Shown here piece by piece: positions 1 to 6,198 of a stretch of DNA of 6,198 nt (position 1 is its first letter; each line of letters starts with the position of its first letter). The notes under the pieces are model-generated. The model saw only the letters and a program-made list of their open reading frames with translations, was not told where the DNA came from and made no database searches. Both the position numbers and the translations under genes were made by a program. Source of the stretch: Pyrinomonadaceae bacterium (GTDB lineage Bacteria; Acidobacteriota; Blastocatellia; Pyrinomonadales; Pyrinomonadaceae); NCBI GenBank assembly GCA_013812565.1, contig JACCTF010000423.1, positions 1 through 6,198 on the forward strand, given 5' to 3'.

Positions 1-29
1 CGCCCACTTTATGTAATGAAACTAACTTG

Positions 30-1703
<1,674 letters not shown>

Positions 1704-1746
1704 TTATGCATACTGTTATTGCAAACAGCAGCAGCGCGTTTAAATA

Positions 1747-2115
1747 CTACTTGCCAGCTTTTTTGCCGCCTGAACCGGTTACCGATCCGGTGCCGCTGCC
1801 TGATCCGGCCGCTGCTCCACTGCGCTCAATAACACCGAGTATCTCCTCTTCGCGCATAATCAAGAACTCTTCATTATCTAACCTGATTTCAGAGCCACTA
1901 TACTTGCCGAACAACACGCGATCACCAACTTTTAAGTCGGGTGCCTGTCGCCCACCATCAGTCTTGTACTTGCCCTCGCCGACAGCAATCACCTCTCCTT
2001 CTTGAGGCTTTTCTTTGGCCGTGTCAGGGATGATGATGCCGCCACGCATCTGCTCGGATTCCTCGATGCGGCGTACGATTACGCGATCCTGTAAAGGTCT
2101 AATGTTTGTAGCCAT
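1747..2115 (-). CDS. groES: 10 kDa co-chaperonin GroES with C-terminal Gly/Ser extension
   Basis: This is the co-chaperonin that forms the heptameric lid of the GroEL chamber in the cytoplasm. The first ~99 residues are a complete GroES: start [16 protein letters not shown], mobile loop with [12 protein letters not shown] around residues 25-36, the [11 protein letters not shown] strand, [12 protein letters not shown], and the terminal strand EEEILGVIE. The family is usually about 95-100 residues. This protein has 122, because a tail of about 23 residues rich in Gly, Ser, Thr and Ala follows and ends in KKAGK. The tail looks unstructured. A strong Shine-Dalgarno (AAGGAG at 2120-2125, 4 nt before ATG, within a longer AGGAAGGAG) fixes the start. 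groEL follows after 67 bp. Expression is probably controlled by the CIRCE promoter upstream. The core identification is certain; the function of the tail is unknown. Confidence 0.97.
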   Translation of the reverse strand: MATNIRPLQDRVIVRRIEESEQMRGGIIIPDTAKEKPQEGEVIAVGEGKYKTDGGRQAPDLKVGDRVLFGKYSGSEIRLDNEEFLIMREEEILGVIERSGAAAGSGSGTGSVTGSGGKKAGK

Positions 2116-2263
2116 ATTGCTCCTTCCTGTTTCAGTTGAAAATCATTGTTAAGGTTGGTAACACCAGTAATTATATGAGGTGCTTTGGGGAATCATCACC
2201 TGGAGTGGCATCGAACGCGCAACGTGATCCAGCAATTATGGCGGTTCGAAGTAATATCAGTTT
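2116..2263 (-). other. groESL 5' untranslated leader
   Basis: This non-coding stretch lies between the CIRCE operator and the groES start. With a start of transcription near 2285, as predicted from the promoter, the leader would be about 170 nt. I see no coding frame of note. Only a weak potential hairpin (AGGTG at 2178-2182 with CACCT at 2197-2201) and the groES ribosome-binding site at its end are visible. No recognised riboswitch or thermosensor motif is seen. Confidence 0.5.
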
Positions 2264-2290
2264 TTAGCACTCTCCCGTGACGAGTGCTAA
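2264..2290. promoter_or_regulatory. CIRCE operator (HrcA binding site)
   Basis: The sequence is a perfect match to the consensus TTAGCACTC-N9-GAGTGCTAA. The inverted arms extend outward by three more A/T pairs, giving 12-bp perfect arms (2261-2272 and 2282-2293). CIRCE is the known operator of the heat-shock repressor HrcA, whose folding depends on GroEL, so the circuit is self-titrating. The operator overlaps the predicted transcription start of groESL and touches the -10 box, as expected for repression by blocking polymerase. Confidence 0.97.
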
Positions 2291-2291
2291 A

Positions 2292-2319
2292 AATATAATA
2301 CCGGCTCAACGGTTGTCAA
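2292..2319 (-). promoter_or_regulatory. Sigma-70-type promoter of groESL
   Basis: On the minus strand there is a perfect -35 TTGACA (2314-2319), a 16-bp spacer and -10 TATATT (2292-2297, five of six consensus bases). Transcription should start near 2285, inside the CIRCE element. A housekeeping promoter combined with CIRCE is the standard arrangement for HrcA-regulated groE operons. No alternative heat-shock sigma motif is needed. Confidence 0.85.
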
Positions 2320-2358
2320 CTACAGGGGAAGAAGGCGCTTTGTGTGGTGAAGCGGACG

Positions 2359-2601
2359 TCAACGTGAACGCAGGCGGGCAGGACTAACGACTTGATCCTG
2401 GATGCGGTAAGCGGCAACACGCTTGGAGAGTGTGTTGCGATGAACGCCAAGCGTGACAGCCGTGCGCGACAGGTTATCACGATGGCGGACCAGCGCCTTC
2501 TGAATATAGAGCTTTTCAAATTCGGCAAGAGCTTCGTCAAGCAAAATACGACCGTCAAGCATTTCATCAATCAAAACTTCAAGGCGCGCACGCATCTGCA
2601 T
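2359..2601 (-). CDS. Small Fis-type helix-turn-helix DNA-binding protein
   Basis: This encodes an 80-residue protein with a Fis/NtrC-C-terminal type DNA-binding domain. Residues 5-40 look helical (acidic ARLEVLIDEMLDGR, then LAEFEKLYIQKAL). They are followed by the helix-turn-helix at about 43-67, with NLSRTAVTLGVHRNTLSKR, the classic Fis-type pattern of an SRTA helix, a Gly turn and a HRNTLSK recognition helix. There is no receiver or AAA+ domain, so it is a stand-alone HTH. The tail after about 67 is short and basic. I chose the ATG at 2601 because GGAG lies 6 nt upstream; ATG 2613 and TTG 2625 in the same frame are alternatives, giving 84 or 88 residues. It lies 158 bp downstream of purC in the same direction with no convincing promoter of its own, so it may be read through from purC. 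It ends 40 bp before the groESL promoter. Its targets are unknown. Confidence 0.78.
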   Translation of the reverse strand: MQMRARLEVLIDEMLDGRILLDEALAEFEKLYIQKALVRHRDNLSRTAVTLGVHRNTLSKRVAAYRIQDQVVSPARLRSR

Positions 2602-2607
2602 AAGAAT

Positions 2608-2611
2608 CTCC
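2608..2611 (-). promoter_or_regulatory. Shine-Dalgarno site of the Fis-type gene
   Basis: GGAG on the minus strand lies 6 nt before the ATG at 2601. The upstream candidate starts at 2613 and 2625 have no comparable site, so this decides the start chosen. Confidence 0.55.
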
Positions 2612-2646
2612 ATCGAACTACGCAAGGGTATGAGGGAGCGGTGGAA

Positions 2647-2738
2647 AATTTTAGATTTGCGATTGTCGATTTGCGATTGGAAAAGGTGATTTCACGTTAT
2701 CCTCTGACAGGCAAATTGAGAATTGAAAATCGCAAATT
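2647..2738. repeat. Heptad-phased inverted repeat between purC and the Fis-type gene
   Basis: The left arm is four tandem heptads of the form GATTNNN at 2654-2681, preceded by a degenerate fifth (AATTTTA, 2647-2653). It includes the direct repeat GATTTGCGATTG at 2654-2665 and 2668-2679. After 29 nt comes the right arm, four heptads of the form GNNAATY at 2711-2738, which is the inverted counterpart. The perfect core is ATTTGCGATT (2655-2664) against AATCGCAAAT (2728-2737). In heptad register the two 28-bp arms match at about 20 of 28 positions. It starts 21 bp after the purC stop and is AT-rich and non-coding. Short heptameric tandem repeats are known in cyanobacteria (STRR sequences); whether this element is related is unknown. 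It could form an imperfect hairpin in the purC transcript. Confidence 0.75.
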
Positions 2739-2759
2739 CTACTAATCAGGTGCTGGTGA

Positions 2760-3659
2760 TCAAAGTTCGCTACCAGTGAGCATTCTGTAAGCTTCCAGGT
2801 AGCGCGTAGTGGTAGTTGCGGCTACCGCGGGCGGAAGCGGGGGTGCTGGTGGTTGCTTATCCCACTGAAGCGTTTCAAGATAGTCGCGTACAAACTGCTT
2901 GTCGAAGGAACGTTGCGCGCGACCGGGTTGGTACTGATCAGCGGGCCAGAAACGCGAGGAGTCCGGCGTCAGCACTTCATCGATCAAGAGTATGTGGCCG
3001 TCTCTGTCTTGACCAAACTCAAACTTTGTATCGGCGATTATAATACCTCGCCGGCGAGCATAACCTGCCGCTTCTTTATAAAGCTGAAGCGCAGCATCGC
3101 GCAGAAACCGGGTGACTTCAGCGCCGACAAAATGGGTCATCTCGGCTTCGCTGATATTTTCATCATGTCCCGTTGCAGCTTTGGTGGCCGGAGTGAAAAT
3201 CGGCTCCGGAAGTTCATCTGCTTCACGAAGACCCTCTTGCAAACGGTGGCCGCAAACTCCACCGGTGCGCTGGTAATCTTTCCACCCCGACCCGGCAAGG
3301 TATCCCCGGACAACGCATTCAACAGGGAACACGTGCGTTCGCCGCACATACATCGAGCGCCCAGCTAAGTTCGTAACCTCATGCCGGATGACATTCGGCA
3401 TCTCTTCGAGTTTCGTCGATATAAGATGGTGCGGAACAATGTGGCGCAACCTTTTGAACCAAAATTCGGAAAGCGCAGTTAATACCTCACCCTTGCGCTC
3501 AATCGCTGTCGGCAGAACGCAATCAAAAGCGGAGAGGCGATCCGTTGCAACAATCAGAAGATGATCTTCGTCGATCTTATACACGTCGCGCACCTTGCCA
3601 CGTTGAACAAGTTGCAAGTTGTGGAGAGATGTTTCGACTACGGGGACAGCGTTGCTCAT
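2760..3659 (-). CDS. purC: Phosphoribosylaminoimidazole-succinocarboxamide (SAICAR) synthase
   Basis: The enzyme joins CAIR and L-aspartate using ATP to give SAICAR in de novo purine synthesis, in the cytoplasm. The 299-residue product has the length of the longer, yeast-like PurC form. Visible motifs are the nucleotide-binding QRGKVRDVYKI at 19-29, the ATDRLSAFDCVLP segment at 38-50, signature 1 FPVECVVRGYLAGSG at 111-125, PIFTPATKA at 153-161, signature 2 IIADTKFEFG at 207-216, and DEVLTPDSSRFW at 227-238. The C-terminus has the Pro-rich linker and RYLEAYRMLTG helix typical of this form. The frame is open 31 codons further upstream to a TTG at 3752. I rejected that start because the TTG belongs to the predicted -35 box, and the ATG at 3659 has a good Shine-Dalgarno. 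No other purine genes are near. It may be co-transcribed with the Fis-type gene downstream. Confidence 0.97.
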   Translation of the reverse strand: MSNAVPVVETSLHNLQLVQRGKVRDVYKIDEDHLLIVATDRLSAFDCVLPTAIERKGEVLTALSEFWFKRLRHIVPHHLISTKLEEMPNVIRHEVTNLAGRSMYVRRTHVFPVECVVRGYLAGSGWKDYQRTGGVCGHRLQEGLREADELPEPIFTPATKAATGHDENISEAEMTHFVGAEVTRFLRDAALQLYKEAAGYARRRGIIIADTKFEFGQDRDGHILLIDEVLTPDSSRFWPADQYQPGRAQRSFDKQFVRDYLETLQWDKQPPAPPLPPAVAATTTTRYLEAYRMLTGSEL

Positions 3660-3665
3660 GCTCGA

Positions 3666-3671
3666 TCCCTC
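3666..3671 (-). promoter_or_regulatory. Shine-Dalgarno site of purC
   Basis: GAGGGA on the minus strand ends 6-7 nt before the ATG at 3659. It supports this start over the longer open frame. Confidence 0.65.
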
Positions 3672-3722
3672 GACGTGTTGAGTCGTGGTTATTGGTTCTG
3701 ATGGTATGAGAAAGCGGACGAG

Positions 3723-3752
3723 ATTTTGCGCGTGCGTTGCGTCTATTGTCAA
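3723..3752 (-). promoter_or_regulatory. Candidate sigma-70 promoter of purC
   Basis: A perfect -35 TTGACA (3747-3752) is followed after 18 bp by a weak -10 CAAAAT (3723-3728, four of six). Transcription would start near 3716, giving a leader of about 57 nt before the purC ATG. I see no recognisable purine riboswitch or PurR-type palindrome in this leader. Confidence 0.5.
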
Positions 3753-3831
3753 GGTTGAGAAGCTCTATTGCCGGTTCTCAAATCAGCATTTGCAATCAAG
3801 CAACCTGGCACCCGGCTCGCCTAGTCGATGC

Positions 3832-3860
3832 TTGAGGTCGAAGCACTGTGCTGTTATAGT
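3832..3860 (+). promoter_or_regulatory. Candidate promoter of the response regulator gene
   Basis: TTGAGG (3832-3837), a 17-bp spacer and TATAGT (3855-3860, five of six) form a good sigma-70 match. A TG dinucleotide at 3852-3853 makes an extended -10. The start of transcription would be near 3867, about 53 nt before the ATG at 3920. It is divergent from the purC promoter, with about 80 bp between the two -35 boxes. Apart from these two promoters I see nothing definite in the 3660-3919 gap. Confidence 0.6.
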
Positions 3861-3908
3861 CTGACGCGCTTTATAGTTAAAGAGAAGATTGTTCTGCTGC
3901 TAAGTGGC

Positions 3909-3912
3909 AGGA
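3909..3912 (+). promoter_or_regulatory. Shine-Dalgarno site of the response regulator gene
   Basis: AGGA lies 7 nt before the ATG at 3920. It favours this start over the in-frame ATG at 3953, which has only a weak GGTGA ahead of it. Confidence 0.5.
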
Positions 3913-3919
3913 AACGGGC

Positions 3920-4726
3920 ATGTTCTGTAGTGAGGCTTTGCCGGTGACAACAATGACGAAAACCGCTAACAAATTGCAGTCGAGAGACGCAGCCGAAGAC
4001 AGTGTGTCAGGGGCGAGCGATCATAAGACAAGCCTTCTCGTCATCGAAGATGACGAGAACATCCTGACGGCAATCAGCGAGTATTTCTCACGTATGGGTT
4101 ATAGCGTGCGCACGGCGGAAGATGGACTTGCCGGAGTGCAATCTGCGTTGCATGACCGTCCCGATGCAATCGTGCTCGACTTGATGCTGCCGAAAATGGA
4201 CGGTCTTGCCGTCTGCCGCGAACTACGCGAGAAAGCTTCTTACATCCCGATTCTAATGCTTACGGCCAAGGACGACGTCGTTGACAAAGTGCTTGGTTTA
4301 GAGATGGGCGCGGATGATTACATCACAAAGCCTTTCAGTTTGCGTGAGCTGGAGGCGCGCATCAAATCAGTGTTGCGTCGCGCCCGCGCCGCGGCGCGCG
4401 TTGAGGGCACTGATGACGAAGCGCCGATTGTGCGCGGGAAATTGCGCATTGATCCGGCCAAGCGTGAGGTAACTGTCGGCGACCGCCAAGTTGAGTTAAC
4501 GCCGAAGGAGTTTGATTTGCTACGCTTGTTTGCCACGAACCCAGGCCGCGTCTTTCCACGAAAATATCTTTTGGAGAAAATCTGGGATTACTCTTACGAA
4601 GGTTACGACCGCACGATCGATTCACACATTAATCGTCTCCGCGCCAAGATCGAGGAAAACCCTGAAAATCCACTGATGGTGATAACGGTCTGGGGCATCG
4701 GTTACAAGTTCAACGACGAACAGTAA
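3920..4726 (+). CDS. OmpR/PhoB-family two-component response regulator
   Basis: This is a cytoplasmic transcription regulator switched by phosphorylation from a sensor histidine kinase. The 268 residues comprise a polar N-terminal extension (1-37), a receiver domain (about 38-155) and a winged-helix DNA-binding domain (about 168-266). Receiver residues are all present: acidic pocket E43-D44-D45, phospho-acceptor D87 in IVLDLMLPKMDG, switch T115 in MLTAKDD, and K137 in DDYITKPF. The effector domain has LTPKEFDLLRLF at 193-204, the recognition-helix region RTIDSHINRLRAKIE at 231-245 and the wing VWGIGYKF at 257-264. The ATG at 3920 has AGGA 7 nt upstream; the ATG at 3953 would shorten the protein by 11 residues and is possible. 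No histidine kinase is adjacent: upstream is divergent purC and downstream is uvrB. Its partner and targets cannot be told from the sequence. Confidence 0.95.
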   Translation: MFCSEALPVTTMTKTANKLQSRDAAEDSVSGASDHKTSLLVIEDDENILTAISEYFSRMGYSVRTAEDGLAGVQSALHDRPDAIVLDLMLPKMDGLAVCRELREKASYIPILMLTAKDDVVDKVLGLEMGADDYITKPFSLRELEARIKSVLRRARAAARVEGTDDEAPIVRGKLRIDPAKREVTVGDRQVELTPKEFDLLRLFATNPGRVFPRKYLLEKIWDYSYEGYDRTIDSHINRLRAKIEENPENPLMVITVWGIGYKFNDEQ

Positions 4727-4731
4727 ATTTC

Positions 4732-4802
4732 GCTCAAAGTTTAAGGTTCAAAGTTCAAAGCTTATGTGCGACTTTGAACCTTAAACTTTGAACCTTAAAT
4801 TT
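4732..4802. repeat. Heptad-phased inverted repeat, possible terminator hairpin
   Basis: The left arm is four tandem heptads built on GTTCAAA/GTTTAAG (4732-4759). The right arm is four heptads in inverted orientation (4773-4800), containing a perfect 14-bp tandem duplication of CTTTGAACCTTAAA at 4772-4785 and 4786-4799. The arms give an uninterrupted 21-bp stem (4734-4754 with 4771-4791) around a 16-nt loop; AAATTT at 4725-4730 and 4797-4802 could extend it after a short bulge. It begins 5 bp after the response regulator stop and ends 5 bp before the uvrB ATG. It could act as a bidirectional transcription terminator or mRNA 3'-end stabiliser, but the stem is AT-rich and lacks a clean U-tract, so termination is unproven. 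It shares its design, but not its sequence, with the repeat at 2647-2738. Confidence 0.85.
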
Positions 4803-4807
4803 GGGTT

Positions 4808-6198
4808 ATGCCTTTTCAACTTCGTTCAGACTTCCAACCCCAAGGCGATCAACCGCAAGCCATCGAGACGCTAATGCGTGGTCTCAATGAAGGATCGAAA
4901 GATCAAGTGCTGCTTGGTATCACCGGAAGCGGCAAGACCTTCTCTATCGCCAGCGTGATTAATCGCACGCAGCGCCCCGCCCTCGTCATTGCCCATAACA
5001 AAACGCTCGCCGCGCAGTTATATCAGGAGTTCAAAAACTTCTTTCCTGAAAACTCCGTCGAGTACTTTGTCTCTTACTACGACTACTATCAGCCAGAAGC
5101 TTATGTTCCTGCTTCCGACACATACATCGAGAAGGAAGCGACGATCAACGATGAGATCGACCGGTTGCGACTTTCCGCGACGCGCTCTTTGTTCGAGCGC
5201 CGCGATGTGATTGTGGTCGCCAGCGTTTCCTGCATCTACGGCCTCGGCGACCCGGATGCCTATTACGGGATGCTGCTGTTTATCGAGCCGGGGATGCGCA
5301 TCACGCGCGAAGCCTTGTTGCAGAAGCTCGTCGAATTGCAGTACGAACGTTCAGACGTCGAGTTCGGGCGCGGAAGTTTTCGCGTGCGTGGCGATACTGT
5401 AGAAGTTTACCCAAGCTACCAAGATCAAGCTTATCGCATCGAGTTATGGGGCGATGAAATTGATGCCATTTCAACAATCGATCCGCTGCTCGGCGAAGTT
5501 TTGCAGAAGCACACGTCGCGCCTTCCCATCTATCCGAAGACGCACTACGTGATGTCGAAGGCGACGGTCAAGAAGGCGATCAAAACGATTCGCGAGGAGC
5601 TTGAGTGGTGGGAGCCGAAGCTGATCGCGGAAGGCAAACTCGTCGAATCGCAGCGCCTTCATCAACGTACGATGTATGACCTTGAGATGATCAAGGAGAT
5701 GGGCTTCTGCCGTGGGATTGAAAACTATTCGCGCCATTTAACCGGCAAGAATCCGGGTGAGCCGCCGCCGACGCTGCTCGATTATCTGCCGCGCGACACG
5801 ATGGTCATCGTCGATGAATCGCACCAAACAATTCCGCAGGTTCGCGGCATGTTCAACGGCGATCAGTCGCGCAAACGGACTTTAGTTGAATACGGTTTTC
5901 GCCTTCCTTCCGCGCTTGATAATCGCCCGCTCAATTTCGCCGAGTTTGAAGGACGCATCGGACAAGTCGTCTACGTGTCGGCGACGCCCGGTCCATATGA
6001 GTTGACTAAAGCAGGCGGCGAAGTCATCGAGCAAATTATTCGCCCGACGGGCTTGCTTGACCCCGTAGTTGAAGTGCGTCCCGTGCGCGGCCAGATCGAT
6101 AATCTGTTGGAGGAATGTCGTCAGCGCGCCGAACAGAACGAGCGCGTGCTGGTGACAACGCTCACAAAGAAGATGTCCGAGGACTTGACCGAATATTT
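4808..6198 (+). CDS. uvrB: UvrABC excision nuclease subunit B (5' part)
   Basis: UvrB is the damage-verifying helicase-like subunit of nucleotide excision repair. It is loaded on DNA by UvrA and recruits UvrC for incision. The window holds 463 codons of about 670 in the family; the gene runs off the right edge, so the end of the second helicase domain and the C-terminal UVR motif are not visible. Seen are the start [20 protein letters not shown], Walker A GITGSGKT at 37-44, the DNA-clamping beta-hairpin [12 protein letters not shown] at 90-101, [11 protein letters not shown] at 139-149, the UvrA-interacting domain around 150-250, the Walker B/DEAD-type motif DESH at 336-339, the SATPGPYE motif at 391-398 and RPTGLLDP at 412-419. 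The start fits the family exactly, yet no clear Shine-Dalgarno precedes it; the repeat at 4732-4802 occupies that place. No separate promoter or LexA-like box was recognised between the response regulator and this gene. Confidence 0.98.
   Translation, partial: MPFQLRSDFQPQGDQPQAIETLMRGLNEGSKDQVLLGITGSGKTFSIASVINRTQRPALVIAHNKTLAAQLYQEFKNFFPENSVEYFVSYYDYYQPEAYVPASDTYIEKEATINDEIDRLRLSATRSLFERRDVIVVASVSCIYGLGDPDAYYGMLLFIEPGMRITREALLQKLVELQYERSDVEFGRGSFRVRGDTVEVYPSYQDQAYRIELWGDEIDAISTIDPLLGEVLQKHTSRLPIYPKTHYVMSKATVKKAIKTIREELEWWEPKLIAEGKLVESQRLHQRTMYDLEMIKEMGFCRGIENYSRHLTGKNPGEPPPTLLDYLPRDTMVIVDESHQTIPQVRGMFNGDQSRKRTLVEYGFRLPSALDNRPLNFAEFEGRIGQVVYVSATPGPYELTKAGGEVIEQIIRPTGLLDPVVEVRPVRGQIDNLLEECRQRAEQNERVLVTTLTKKMSEDLTEY

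Noticed and set aside
2170..2175. Perfect TATAAT on the minus strand in the groESL leader as a second promoter.
   Set aside because: No acceptable -35 box lies 16-18 bp upstream and there is no TG extension, so it was not listed as a promoter; it is only mentioned under the leader finding.
2647..2738. Repeat cluster considered as a CRISPR array or a MITE-type mobile element.
   Set aside because: The units are 7 bp and contiguous without unique spacers, and there are no target-site duplications or transposase-like ends. A heptad inverted repeat is the better description.
2392..2745. Plus-strand open frame of 117 codons opposite the Fis-type gene and the heptad repeat.
   Set aside because: It runs through the intergenic repeat and opposite a recognisable HTH gene, and its product has no recognisable domain.
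2853..3368. Plus-strand open frame of 171 codons opposite purC.
   Set aside because: It is antisense to well-conserved PurC motifs and its product has no recognisable features.
3660..3752. Longer purC reading frame starting at TTG 3752 with 31 extra residues.
   Set aside because: The TTG is the start of a consensus TTGACA -35 box, the extra residues are not PurC-like, and the ATG at 3659 has its own Shine-Dalgarno.
3779..3805. Short CAAAT/ATTTG-like inverted motif in the divergent purC/response-regulator gap as a third heptad element.
   Set aside because: Only about 5 bp pair, and no consistent 7-bp phasing is seen.
5471..5737. Minus-strand open frame opposite uvrB (and plus-strand frames at 4989-5210 and 5211-5402).
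   Set aside because: These are out-of-frame shadows of uvrB, whose own frame runs unbroken from 4808 to the edge with all expected motifs.

Overview
This window looks like ordinary bacterial chromosome of moderate GC with close spacing. It carries five conserved genes and one small DNA-binding protein gene. The perfect CIRCE operator ahead of groES-groEL, sigma-70-type promoters and Shine-Dalgarno sites show it is bacterial. A small Fis-type helix-turn-helix gene beside groESL, together with the style of the proteins, suggests Acidobacteriota, perhaps the Blastocatellia side. That placement is an inference from memory of the families and is not proven by the sequence.

The left half is read leftwards (minus strand). 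In transcription order it holds purC (SAICAR synthase, 3659 to 2760), a heptad-phased inverted repeat (2647-2738), a small Fis-type HTH gene (2601 to 2359), a sigma-70 promoter overlapping a perfect CIRCE operator (2319 to 2264), an untranslated leader of about 170 nt, groES (2115 to 1747) and groEL (1679 to 30). HrcA is the known repressor of CIRCE, so groESL is very likely heat-induced by HrcA release. hrcA itself is not in the window.

The right half is read rightwards. A divergent promoter region of about 260 bp (3660-3919) carries a candidate promoter for each side. It is followed by an OmpR/PhoB-type response regulator (3920-4726) with no sensor kinase beside it, a second heptad-phased inverted repeat (4732-4802), and uvrB (from 4808, cut by the window edge).

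I do not see a new defence, mobile or biosynthetic system here. The most unusual signal is the pair of intergenic inverted repeats. They use unrelated 7-bp words but share one architecture: about four tandem heptads, a spacer, then four heptads in inverted orientation. Each sits between two co-directional genes, just after the upstream stop codon. Secondary curiosities are a Gly/Ser-rich tail with a basic end on GroES, a long groESL leader, and the Fis-type gene between purC and groESL.
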